Below, in pieces: positions 32,791 through 42,770 of a DNA stretch of 64,000 nucleotides. A model generated the notes under the pieces. That model made no database searches, had not been told where the DNA came from, and was given only the letters and a program-made list of their open reading frames with translations. The position numbers and the translations under genes were made by a program. Each line of letters opens with the position of its first letter. Positions within the stretch are counted from its first letter, which is position 1. This DNA is from Thelephora terrestris (taxonomy: Eukaryota; Basidiomycota; Agaricomycetes; Thelephorales; Thelephoraceae): NCBI GenBank assembly GCA_015956445.1, contig WIUZ02000019.1:682001-746000 (forward strand). The letters run 5' to 3'.

Positions 32791-34532
32791 ATGCCGATGA
32801 CTTCTGATTGCGTTTTCCGTGCTGAGAACAGCACCGCTACCATCGAGTCCGCGGATCCTTGTTCCGTACAGAACAAGGGGTACTTCCTTCCGAATGCCAA
32901 TGTGGCGTATCCCAGTTATCGAGAGGCGCGTTGTCACGCGTACGCCGGTTGTTGGCGTTCGACTGACATCGCTTTCACAGATCTTCACAGCTGCCGACAA
33001 GGTGGACGCCCGACAACTGGAGGCTACGATTGCCAAGCCTCCCAGTTACCTGACCATGGACGACGAGTTGTGGTTTCACAACTTGATCGACCACCAGCTG
33101 CAGGAGTTGATGCGTGGGGTGACGTTCAACACTGAGTTACGCATGCTGTATGAGACTCCGGTGGCGTCAGCGCTGTGGGGTCTTCTGCGGATGGGAATCT
33201 ACGACCTGGGAAACGGCAAAGGAAGGTGGCCCGGAGCTACTCGCTCCCAACACTACACAGCAGCCGTTGGTCACCGTCTCTGGTTCCTGTTGCGGCGGAA
33301 CAGAAAGCGGTGAGTCGATCTGTGCATCCCGCTTGTGGGATAACACTGATTGGCTTGTAGAACGAGCGTTTGAAGCGCGAGGTGAAGGAAGCGAAGGACA
33401 ACGCCCGCAGAATGTACTCGGAGGCGTTGGACACCAAGAAGATGTTTCTCCTGATGAACGACACGCTTCGTGTGACGTTTGAGAGCGAGATGTTGGCGAT
33501 GTGCGAGGAACACAACCGACTGGTCGAGTCGTTGAAGGAAAGGGACAACACCATACAGCGGGACCTGATTGAGGTCGATCGACAGCTCAATCGTCATAGA
33601 AGGACCTTAAATGAGCTGGACACCAAGGTTGGTGTGACTTCTCTTGGTCTTTTAACCGAGAGAGCTCATGCCACTTCTAGGTTGACACACTGGATGACGC
33701 CTTGCCGTTGCTGGGTGCTCGGGTCGAGTCCATGAGTGAGCGGCTGTGCCACTGTCGTACTTGTTCGGTGGCAGCAGTTCGTGACGAGTCAATTCCGGAC
33801 AGGATGGCTTCCCCTATAGGTTCGGGATGCCGGTTGACATATTTGACCTGTCTGCTGACATTCCGCTAGCCTCTGATGGTTCGTACCGTACGCCGGCGCG
33901 TACCGATGGTGGGGAGGAGGTCGTTTGCGAGATGTCCGAGGAGACGGCAGTCAACCCGGTTAGTAGTTTGCCTGAGTTGGAGTACGCAGGGGAGAACGAG
34001 GTGGCCGTTCCAGTTCCGCCTCCTTCGATCTCTCCAGTGCGTGGACAATGTTCCATTCGTGCTCGTCGATGGGTTCCTTACAACGGTGCTTGTCGTCCAG
34101 CCCATCGCATGTGTCCCAGCAATCCCGACGCTGTCCGCCAGGGTGGAGACATCGAGTCCACCGTCCTATTCCAATGCGACGATGTTGCAGTGTCGCCTGG
34201 ATCGCGGCGAGCTGATCCCCGTGGAGTCCGTCGACGTGAACGGGTTAACAAACCTTACGGTCTTGTCGGTCCAGCGTGCAGCGGAGGCCGTGCGCTTGGT
34301 GGCTCAACTGACCGAGAGAGTGGAGGGTTGGTCAGTCCAGAGGACTCAGGATCAGACTATGGTCGATTCAGCGAGGAACCGCCTTCGCGCCGAAGTTCAG
34401 CTGGCCGTAGCTCATCTTCTGGAGGAAGCTCTGGTCGTCGAGATGGTTGACAAGGAAGCCGTCGAGAGTGCCTCGGAGGGGACGGAGGAGGAGGTTGCCA
34501 GTGCTGAGGAGTACTGGCAGACCAGGTCTTGA
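32791..34532 (+). CDS. W-family multi-exon coiled-coil protein (model approximate)
   Basis: Not recognised; it resembles the Z genes in plan. The likely coding path uses at least six exons. These are MPMTSDCVFRAENSTATIES at 32791; IFTAADKVDARQLEATIAKP; after a short intron near 33225, LVPVAAEQKA; from 33361 NERLKREVKEAKDNARRMYS with a long coiled coil to NELDTK; from 33683 VDTLDDALPLLGARVESMSE; from 33880 SDGSYRTPARTDGGEEVVCE; and from 34101 PIACVPAIPTLSARVE to stop TAG at 34530-34532 (AEEYWQTRS). Donor GTGAGT at 33311 and acceptors TTGTAG, TTCTAG and GTCCAG fit the phases; the first two introns are under 80 nt and uncertain. The C-terminus is helical and acidic. Confidence 0.5.
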
Positions 34533-34807
34533 CGACTAGGGTTGGTGCTCTTTTTAGTCCTTGTCCATAGAGTCGGTGCGGATTCAACTCCGTTGGCTGT
34601 TCGTCTTGTGTCTTCGTTGCGGGTTCGCCCGTTGTAATATCATCTGTGTCTTTGTCTGTGCCTTTTGGATGACGTGTGAGTCGTGAGTGGGGAGACTGAT
34701 AAGATAAGAAAGGGGTATAGATAAGGAAAGTGGGTGAAAGTTGGGTGTGAAAATGGTTTGAAAAGAGGGTAAAATTCAGCACGCTGACAGTGGCTCGCTC
34801 TTCGACT

Positions 34808-35062
34808 ATGTCGACAGCACTGCCGAACAGTCACCCGGTCCTGGAGATGCTGAACCAAGTACTCCAAAGTTCGGTGACCTCTGGTCAGCTGGTGGGACCC
34901 TTCGAAGGAGCCTCTTCATATCGGCTTGAACTAACCGTTCAGTTGAGCACTGAGGATGGGGATGCCCTGTTTGGAGAGCTGCTTGCTGGGAGAGGAGGTT
35001 GGTTGAACCAGGATGGACAGATGGAGCATTGGGTTCCCATTGAGGATAGGATCGACTTTTGA
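34808..35062 (+). CDS. small 84-aa ORF downstream of W
   Basis: ATG 34808, stop 35060-35062. It reads STALPNSHPVLEMLNQVLQS, with later ELLAGRGGWLNQDGQMEHW. It is predicted to be soluble and helical at the start. It lies 275 bp after W on the same strand. No family recognised, and it could be chance. Confidence 0.35.
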   Translation: MSTALPNSHPVLEMLNQVLQSSVTSGQLVGPFEGASSYRLELTVQLSTEDGDALFGELLAGRGGWLNQDGQMEHWVPIEDRIDF

Positions 35063-35487
35063 TGGACTATTATATTGACGCATCGTATAGAGACACGCTT
35101 AGTCTCATTGTATAGTCTTGTGGTTCCGGTTTGCTTTGAATGTAGTGTGCGTTTGGTTTGTTCAAATGGTTGAGAATGAAGAATAAGGAGTGTAAAGCAT
35201 TCAAACATAAGAACGGTAAGAAAGTTCGAAGAAAGAGAGTGTTATAAAAAAGTTTAAAAATACCATGTTCCTGACAGTATCATGGGAATGTTTGGAAATG
35301 AATGTGGGTTGGCTGAGTAATAGCCAATAGCAAAAGGGGAGCATATGACTAAGGATAGGGACATATGATATGATGTGGGTCATGTCACGAACGCGTGACA
35401 TAGTAGCCAAGATCGCACAAGTAGTTCAAGACATTGGTCTCATTCGCAGTAGTAATAGTACAAAGATGGGAAAAAGGAACTACAAAC

Positions 35488-36391
35488 TCAAACAAGAACA
35501 AACGGGTCGACATCGCATGAACAGTTCTGAGGAAGGGGGCAACGATGAGCAAAGTGGTGAGGGTTATACACACTCTCAGGACAGTAAAACCATTCTCGCG
35601 TCACCGGATCCTGCCAACACTCCCTACACCCCAACACATCATGAGACAAGCTATCATACATCTCCCGCTTCACATCCGACAAGGCTGCGCTCACTAAGGC
35701 GAACCCATAGCGGTCTTGGAGACCCGCCACTTCCACCTTCAACTTCATCCGAACCTGACGTGACTTGTCGGAGGGACGACAACGTTGACCAGAACGAGTC
35801 ATCGGACTCTTGCGGGTCTTCTTCTTCTGGGACCTCTCCACCATCTGGCGAACTGGGGCAGGACTCCAGGGAGGGGATGGAGGGAGAGGAACGCCCTGAT
35901 CCTGGCGGTGGCGAAGGGACGACTGGGGACTTGCAAGGGGGGTCGGTGCAATAAGCTCCGTGGCATGGGTGTCCGAAATATCGGAAGAGAGATGCCTGGA
36001 AAGGTCCCCAATGTTCCAAAGCAAAATGAGAGAAGTCATCATTCAAGCTGTTCATGATGACGTACATGAGATCCACACGCTTCTCCAACTTCGCGATCCT
36101 ATCTTCCCTCTCCCTCTCCATGGCGTCCAACAGAAGGACGGCTCCAGGATGATTAGCCTCAACTTGAGGCCTAACGAGTCGGGGATCTTCGTACCCAGCT
36201 TGCTCCCAGAATTCGGCAGGAGCATTGTGGGCGGTAAGGAAGTCGACGGCGACCTGGTTGTTGTAAGCGATGTTGGCGGGGGTATCGTACAAATGTTGCT
36301 CCACGTCGTAAGGAGCGTCCGTCTCGAAGGATGGAGTAAAGGGGGTGGCAGCGGCGTTGAGAACGACATTGTTAGCAACGAAGGCAGACAT
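35488..36391 (-). CDS. XY element protein Y, copy 1 (277 aa)
   Basis: Unrecognised protein. Exon 1 36391-36066, 70-nt intron (AT|GTACGT ... TTTCCAG|GC), exon 2 35995-35488. N-terminus MSAFVANN with an alanine-rich start and FLTAHNAPAEFWEQAGYED. A short coiled coil EREREDRIAKLEKR lies before the splice. A proline-rich linker (LPPSPPWSPAPVRQMVERSQ) and a basic stretch (RSGQRCRPSDKSRQVRMKLK) follow. The C-terminus is Cys/His-rich: CRECW, YCPES, NPHHFAHRCP, CDVDPFVLV. The Cys/His residues are kept in all three copies while linker residues vary, pointing to selection and perhaps metal binding. An alternative open frame through the unspliced intron is not conserved in copy 3. Confidence 0.75.
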
Positions 36392-37047
36392 AGTAGTAGT
36401 AGATGTATAGGGAGGAGAGTGGTATTGGTGATTGTGGGAGTGGAAAAGAGGCGATGGAGGGAACGATCATTAATCCCCCTGGCTTAAATACATCCTGACT
36501 CAAAGGCAAACCGGAAGGAGAAAACAATAACCCATTATCCATTAAAGTCCGAATTAGGATAAACAAACCCTTAACCCTGATCGTGATCCCATCAAACTCC
36601 GAGAAATCCCCATCGATCATGAGAATTCCCCACCACGCTTCTATTGCTACCATTGATCCAGAGAAATCCCCATCGATCACGAGAAATCCCCACCACGCTT
36701 CTATTGCTACCACGAAACACGAGAAATCCCCGAATGCTTCTATCAACTCGTGCTCCTATTGTTCCCGTATGAGTAATTACTATCTGTCGTCCTAAGTCCC
36801 CTCATTCTGACTCGTCTACCCTACCCTAAACTACGCACAGACCATGTTGACCCCTGTTTGACTCGTTGTAGAATAATGACTCCTGTAGAGGATTGGGTAT
36901 ATAAGGAAGAGCATTCGCTCCTACTTTTCCCCATTCTCAATCTCTTCTGTACTCCTCTACTCATAACCTGAATACAAGTAAGCTGAGGAATTCTCCTCAC
37001 GTCTTGCCTTTTCTAACTCATTTTAGCAGGAATCCTCCTGCCAGTGT
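36392..37047. promoter_or_regulatory. divergent X/Y promoter with GAGAAATCCCCA repeats, copy 1
   Basis: A 656-bp region between two start codons. TATA-like CTTAAATA at 36483-36490 serves Y and TATATAAGG at 36898-36906 serves X. Five GAGAAATCCCCA-like motifs sit at about 36600-36735. A 5'-UTR intron for X is likely (AA|GTAAGC ... TTTTAGCAG, about 36980-37030). Confidence 0.65.
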
Positions 37048-37671
37048 ATGTTCAACGCCCCTAACCCTTTCCCATCTACAAGTCCCGTTCAGCAACCAGT
37101 TGTCCCAGACGCTAGGAGATCTATCTGGGAGTATAAACTCATCAGAAGTCTTCAAGTAAACCGAACCGCCGGTTTACTCACCCATTTCCCTTACTATCGT
37201 CCCTTTGCAGCTCTCGACGCCGGAGTCACTACTCCCCCTTTCCTTCTAGGCGCAGACCATCAGTTCCTTTGGAACTCAGACCTCACTGAGAGTGTCCTAG
37301 CAACCGTCTATTTCAGCGTTAGCCCCGCCTTTTATTTCCCGTCTCCAAAAGTTCATTTAACCACCAACGTTCACACTCACTGCCCTGCTCTCATCGTCCT
37401 TTGGTGGGACATCCCTACTGAACTACCTTATTCGATTATAGAATATCTCGTTCACTTCGAACAACTCAGCGGTCAAGATTTCGAACCGTTCGTTCAGCAA
37501 CTGAACCAGTTTTGCCAAGACTATAACTCACCCGTCCACCCTTATCAGACAGAGTCGCCACTCTCTCTTGATATTCCTCCTCCTCTCACCTCTACGCCCG
37601 GAACCCCCTTCAAAACTCGACCCGACACCCGACACCCCTCCGCTAATCCTCTAGCGCCCCACAAACAGTAA
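37048..37671 (+). CDS. XY element protein X, copy 1 (207 aa)
   Basis: Unrecognised, intronless. N-terminus NAPNPFPSTSPVQQ, then ARRSIWEYKLIRSLQVNRTA, FPYYRPFAALDAGVTTPPFL and LGADHQFLWNSDLTESVLAT. A hydrophobic core FYFPSPKVHLTTNVHTH and ALIVLWWDIPTELPYSIIEY follow, with a Pro/Thr-rich tail ending APHKQ. The stop is 20 bp inside the element end. Three copies stay full length and open with about 90% or more identical residues, mostly conservative changes, indicating coding constraint. There is no signal peptide or membrane helix. Function unknown. Confidence 0.75.
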   Translation: MFNAPNPFPSTSPVQQPVVPDARRSIWEYKLIRSLQVNRTAGLLTHFPYYRPFAALDAGVTTPPFLLGADHQFLWNSDLTESVLATVYFSVSPAFYFPSPKVHLTTNVHTHCPALIVLWWDIPTELPYSIIEYLVHFEQLSGQDFEPFVQQLNQFCQDYNSPVHPYQTESPLSLDIPPPLTSTPGTPFKTRPDTRHPSANPLAPHKQ

Positions 37672-37691
37672 GCAGGCCTACAACCCTGACA

Positions 37692-37826
37692 GGTCATGCG
37701 CAGTAAACAATAGAAAAGATGACTCAGCTCCTGAGTCATGGAAGGGGCATGGCATTTGGTATATACCCAAAGGGGGTTGGATGACTAGGTCTCCCAACAA
37801 ACCACCCTTTGTTACACACAGTCAAC
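37692..37826 (+). promoter_or_regulatory. Z copy B core promoter with paired TGACTCA sites
   Basis: TGACTCA at 37720-37726 and its inverse TGAGTCA at 37732-37738 form a Gcn4/AP-1-like pair. TATA-like TATATACCC follows at about 37760, 60-70 bp before the ATG. Copy A keeps one site and the TATA. XY copy 1 is inserted directly upstream. Confidence 0.5.
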
Positions 37827-39975
37827 ATGCCTCGTGCCAACATCTGTTCTATCTCTTGTTGCCTCTCTGTTTCTCCAGTCATGGAGAACAACTTCAACAT
37901 TGACTGTTTTTCTTATGCTCATCGTGATAGGTCCCGCCCTTATCCCACTCTTGGGAACGTTATAGACCGTTCTGCCACCGCCGACCCTGAGGAAGGTTTT
38001 ACCGACTTAGGTGGGGGGCCTGGTTACACATTCCGATTTAGGAAATGCTAACCAGACACCTTTTTAGGATTCAGGGACTTCATTCAAGCTTCTTGTAGGG
38101 TGTCTCGGTGCAAGTTGGCGCGTATCAAGACTAACCCTTATGCGGAAGAACTCCTTACTCGCGGGGTCGAGTTCGTTACTGAAATGAACGAGACTTACAA
38201 CTCGATCCTGGAGGCTAGTGTTACTCATACGAGTAATGTTGGTACCATGTTAATGGACGAGTTGGCCTACGTTCAGGCCCGTGTTGACAATAGGAAGGAG
38301 GACACCAAGAAGCTTGAAGAATGGAAGGAGACCGCGCAAGATATCATGCATGGACAGGAGGACACCATTATTCAGCAGTTGGCCGATATTGACTTGCTGA
38401 AGGGGGAGTTGGTTACCATGAAGGACTTGGTCCGGAGTTTGGTTTCCAAGACTGATAGGTTGGAGGATGACAGGGTAAGGGGTTGGGGTAGAACATCTTT
38501 TGGTTCGTTCTAACCCATTCCTTTGTAGGTCCATCTTACTCGTCGTGTCTCGGAATTGACCAGAGAAGTCCGGGATCTTCAGAGAAGATGTCAGGAGCCG
38601 GAAGTTCGGGTTGGTGAAGAAGAGCCGATGATTCCAGAGCGTGCTGAGTCTCCACCTGCTGGGTTCATGGTCCCGGTCGAGGGTCGGTTGGTCCCGGTTG
38701 ATGACAAGGTCATTGAAATTGGTGAGGAAGAGTTCTATCAGAACCTTGGGATCGTCCGTAGGGACACCCCTCATCCGGTTACACTGGGGACAAGCCCCCA
38801 CTTATTGACCAGGTACTTTTTGAACACATTGTAGTTCCATGTCTAATGTACCAACACTTTGCTGGGCAAGAACAAGTTGAGTTCTTTCAGAATGTACTGA
38901 ACAATGTAACTACTACTTCCCAGCTCAGGACATTGTGGAAACATTCAAAAGGTACTGAATCATGTGACCACAATGTCTCTGATCAGTAATTGCTCAGTAC
39001 TTTTTGATTGTCCCAAAGAAAGTGATCAACAAGTACCTGCACTGCACATTGTGGTTTCAATCAAAATTTACTGGGTCATGTGACCACAAAGTACCAAATC
39101 AGTGAATGCTGAGTACTTCTAGAATGTCCTGAGCCCATGTGTCCCAATTTTACCTGAGTGGCTCAAAGAAAATGTGATCACAAAGTACTGAGACTGGGTA
39201 AATCCTGAACACTTTTTGAAAGAAACCAAAATATACTGAATCCTTTAAAAAGTACTGTGCAACGATTCAGTATATTTTGGTTTCTTTCAAAAAGTGTTCA
39301 GGATTTACCCAGTCTCAGTACTTTGTGATCACATTTTCTTTGAGCCACTCAGGTAAAATTGGGACACATGGGCTCAGGACATTCTAGAAGTACTCAGCAT
39401 TCACTGATTTGGTACTTTGTGGTCACATGACCCAGTAAATTTTGATTGAAACCACAATGTGCAGTGCAGGTACTTGTTGATCACTTTCTTTGGGACAATC
39501 AAAAAGTACTGAGCAATTACTGATCAGAGACATTGTGGTCACATGATTCAGTACCTTTTGAATGTTTCCACAATGTCCTGAGCTGGGAAGTAGTAGTTAC
39601 ATTGTTCAGTACATTCTGAAAGAACTCAACTTGTTCTTGCCCAGCAAAGTGTTGGTACATTAGACATGGAACTACAATGTGTTCAAAAAGTACCTGGTCA
39701 GTAAGTAGGGACTTGCCCCCAGTGTTAGAAGGTTAACTCCTCTAATCACCGTTACAGACACCACCTTGCCGAGGGGCCAATGGCCGGTTCAGGATTTTGA
39801 TCCGTACGCTGAGTTTGTCCCTGACTCGGAACCAAACTCTGATTCAGAACTTCCTAATTACAACGATTTGTCCGATGTAGATCCGAACGAGATTAGGGAG
39901 CAGAACTGGGTGAACAAGGAGTTGGTGAGAACCGCCTTGGAGGCCGTACAGAGGATTCGCAGGGATTTTGATTAG
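37827..39975 (+). pseudogene. Z-family coiled-coil gene, copy B, broken by a foldback MITE
   Basis: Unrecognised family. Exons 37827-38010, 38068-38474 and 38529-39975 without the MITE. Text includes NIDCFSYAHRDRSRPYPTLG, RIKTNPYAEELLTRGVEFVT, a long coiled coil (about 38200-38560, for example MKDLVRSLVSKTDRLEDD) and an acidic tail (NYNDLSDVDPNEIREQNW ... AVQRIRRDFD). The 943-bp foldback with TTA duplication sits in exon 3. Subtracting it and one TTA leaves 1092 nt, an intact 363-codon frame, so the gene was open when the MITE arrived. With the MITE present the frame ends inside it. Confidence 0.7.
38782..39724. mobile_element. 943-bp foldback MITE, 461-bp arms, TSD TTA
   Basis: Starts CACTGGGGACAAG and ends CTTGCCCCCAGTG; flanked by TTA on both sides (38779-38781, 39725-39727). 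The two arms (38782-39242, 39264-39724) are equal in length and nearly perfectly complementary, around a 21-nt centre. No coding potential. CACTG ends plus a 3-bp duplication fit the CACTA (CMC/EnSpm) superfamily. Confidence 0.9.
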
Positions 39976-40429
39976 TAGATAGTTCCTCTGTACTATTGGC
40001 TTTCGCTTTTGAATCAATCTTCTTTCTTGTCTATTGTGCGTGATCCATGGGTCATAAAACATAATGGTTTTCATAAGTCCAATCCAAGGGTCAGATTAAT
40101 AAGCTGGTTGACTTCTGTGAGCGGTCAACATGTGACACTTATTAATACATCCCTTGTTGTCAGTAGCCTGAATCTTTACTTGTCTTCAGGAGGCAACGGA
40201 GGGCCAGGTAGGGGGAACCTTGGTAAGGATTCGCCGGTACATGTTCACGTATTATACCTCGGGTCTTCTGGGGTATCTTGACTAGTAACATGTTCCATGT
40301 ATTGGACTTTGAGTCGTTAGACATAGGCATATTGCATAATAAACAGTTTACCGCCGTGTTTAGGGCAGGGCACCAACTGACTTAGTGCCATCTTGGCCTG
40401 TGAAATGAGTGGGAGAAGAAGAAGGAACA
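39976..40429 (+). repeat. Z-element 3' region and spacer before the LTR
   Basis: 39976-40386 matches 23985-24400 in reverse (TTATTAATCTGACCCTTG, TTTACCGCCGTGTTTAGGGC). The last 43 bases before the LTR at 40430 are unique in this window. Confidence 0.6.
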
Positions 40430-40684
40430 TGTTGAACCGGAGGTCTATGCCCGGCAACGGGTCAACCGGCTCCACCGCTTTGAGCGAGAGCTGATGCCGG
40501 AGAGCACTCAAGAAGCGACCCGAAGAGACGGTATCACATCAGTGATCCGATCGATTGGTATGACGCGCGTGTGCCTTAAGTGTCACGAAGCGTGACATAT
40601 TGGCTAAAATCACACAAATAGTCAAAGACATTGGTCTCATTCAAAGTAATAAAAATACAAAGACAACCAGTAAAAACTACCGCT

Positions 40685-42092
40685 TCAAACAAGAACAAAC
40701 GGATCTACGTCACAAGGACACTCTTGAGCAAACGGACAACGGTGAGCGAAATGATGAGGGTTATGTACGCTCTCAGGGCAGTACGAATACGCTCGAGTCA
40801 CCGGGTCAACCCAGCACTCTCGGCACCCCAATACATCATGATACAAACTCTCATACATCTCTCGCTTCACGTCCGACAAGGCCGCGCTCACTAATGCGAA
40901 CCCATAACGGTCTTGGAGACCCGCCACTTCCACCTTCAACTTCATCCGAACTTGACGTGACTTGTCGGAGGGACGACAGCGTTGACCAGAACGAGTCATC
41001 GGATTCTTGCGGTTCCTTTTCTTCTGGGATCTCTCCACCATCTGGCGAACTGGGGCAGGACTCCAGGGAGGGGATGGAGGGAGAGGAATGCCCTGATCCT
41101 GGTGGCGGCAAAGGGATGACTGGGGACTTGCAAGGGGGGTCGGTGCAATAAGCCCCGTGACACTGGTGTCCGAAATATCGGAAGAGAGATGCCTGGAAAG
41201 GTCCCCAATGTTCCAAAGCAAAGTGAGAGAAGTCATCATTCAAACTGTTCATGATGACGTACATAAGATCCACGCGCTTCTCCAACTTCGCAATCCGATC
41301 CTCCCGTTCTCTCTCCATAGTGTCCAACAGAAGGACAGCTCCAGGATGTCTAGCCTCAACCTGACACTGGGGGCAGGGGCACCTGGAATTTGTGATTTCA
41401 TCTTGATTACATGGTGAGTTCATGTGCACTTTTCAATGATTGTAATCACCGATTCCAGGTTGATTACATTTCAAATGTTACCTTGACATGTAATCCAACT
41501 GTTGCCACCAACTCCATTTGAAATTTCCTTAAGATGTTCCCAAGCAATGTTTCCTGAATGTGCCCAGTGGGTACATTGTGAAAACATCTCATGTTTTTGA
41601 GTGCATTTAGATTACATCTCAGACAATTGAAGAACATGTTGACTACATTGCAGTATCATTTTTGCTGACAGGTCAAAAGCATCCCAGAAACATTTGTTGA
41701 GAACATTTCAAATGAAATTGGTGGACATTGACTGGATTACATGTCAAGGTAACATTTGGAATGTAATCAACCTGGAATTGGCGATTACAATCATTGAAAA
41801 GTGCACATGAACTCACCATGTAATCAAGATGTAATTACCAATTCCAGGTGCCCCTGCCCCCAGTGTGAGGCCTAGCAAGTTGGGGATCTTCGTACCCGGC
41901 CTGTTCCCAGAACTCGGCAGGAGCGTTGTGAGCGGTCAGGAAATCTACCGCTACCTGGTTGTCGTGAGCAATGTTGGCGGGGGTATCGTACAGGTGTTGT
42001 TCCATGGCGAAAGGAGCATCCGTCTCAAAGGACGGGGTAAAAGGGGTGGCGGCAGCGTTAAGCACGGCGTTGCTGGCGATGAAGGCAGACAT
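40685..42092 (-). pseudogene. XY protein Y, copy 2, interrupted by a MITE
   Basis: N-terminus MSAFIASNAVLNAAATPFTP up to GYEDPQLARP, then the MITE at 41365-41865, then VEARHPGAVLLLDTMERERE, the conserved 70-nt intron and the C-terminal exon with CRECW, YCPES and NPHHFAHRCP. Without the MITE the frame would be open. With it, exon 1 ends shortly after entering the insert. Confidence 0.75.
41365..41865. mobile_element. 501-bp CACTG MITE, TSD TGA
   Basis: Ends CACTGGGGGCAGGGGCACCTGG and its inverse. Inverted arms reach well over 100 bp (ATTACATGGTGAGTTCATGTG near both ends). Flanked by TGA at 41362-41364 and 41866-41868. XY copies 1 and 3 lack it, so the empty site is visible. Confidence 0.9.
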
Positions 42093-42770
42093 GACGAAAT
42101 AGATGTTTAGGAGAGGGTGGTGATTGATTTGGTGGGAGTGGAAAAGAGACGATGGAGGGAACGATTATTAATCCCCCTGACTTAAATACATTCTGACTCA
42201 AAGAAAACCAAAAGGGGAGAACAATAACCTATTGTCCATTAACCACCCCCATTAGGATAAACGAACCCTCAGCCCCAATCTCGATCCCATCAATCCCGAG
42301 AAATCCCCATCCGTCTTCTACTGCTACCGCGAAACGAGAGAAATTCCCACCGATCACGAGAAATTCCCACCGATCACGAGAAATTCCCACCGATCACGAG
42401 AAATCCCCACCAGTCTTCTATTACCACCGTCAATCGCGAGAAATCCCCATTATGCTTCTAATGACTCTGTCACTATTGTTCCCCTATTGTATTTCGTCAG
42501 TTATCGTTCCAAAGTTCCACTCCCCTGACTCGTCTGACCTACCCTAAACTACGCACAGACCATGTTGACTCATGTTTGACTCGTTGTAAAATAATGACTC
42601 CTGTAGAGGATTGGGTATATAAAGAAGAGCGTTCGCTCCTTTCTTTTCCCCATTCTCAATCTCTTCTGTACTCCTCTACCTACAACCTGAATATAAAGTA
42701 AGCCTGAGGAATTCTCCTCACGTTCTACTCCCTCTAACTCATTCCAAAGCAGGAATCTTCCTGCCAGTGT
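42093..42770. promoter_or_regulatory. divergent X/Y promoter, copy 2
   Basis: Six GAGAAATCCCCA / GAGAAATTCCCA motifs at about 42295-42455, three of them in a perfect CCGATCAC-spaced run. TATATAAAG at 42616-42624 serves X and CTTAAATA at 42181-42188 serves Y. Confidence 0.65.

Larger units (their letters stand above)
35383..37691. mobile_element. XY element, copy 1 (2309 bp, TSD GGTCA)
   Basis: Begins TGTCACGAACGCGTGACA and ends CCCTGACA, so the termini are TGTCA/TGACA (also TG...CA). Left flank GTGGGTCA and right flank GGTCATGCG give a 5-bp duplication GGTCA. The uninterrupted flank sequence exists at about 25785-25800 (minus strand, GGGTCATGTGCAGT). It carries gene Y on the minus strand and gene X on the plus strand. 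No transposase or RT is visible. Confidence 0.85.

Noticed and set aside
35370-35954. Long plus-strand frame antisense to gene Y (also at 40600-41151 and minus 46174-45602)
   Set aside because: It is the mirror of the conserved Y exon 2, rich in low-complexity residues. The Y frame keeps its Cys/His pattern and stop in all copies and has fitting splice sites.
35654-36391. Single-exon 245-aa version of Y
   Set aside because: Copy 3 has a stop in this frame right after the splice region, whereas the spliced version is open in copies 1 and 3 and, apart from the MITE insert, in copy 2.
36600-36735. Telomere-like or satellite array in the XY promoter
   Set aside because: Only five to six irregularly spaced short motifs between two TATA boxes; a regulatory array explains it better.
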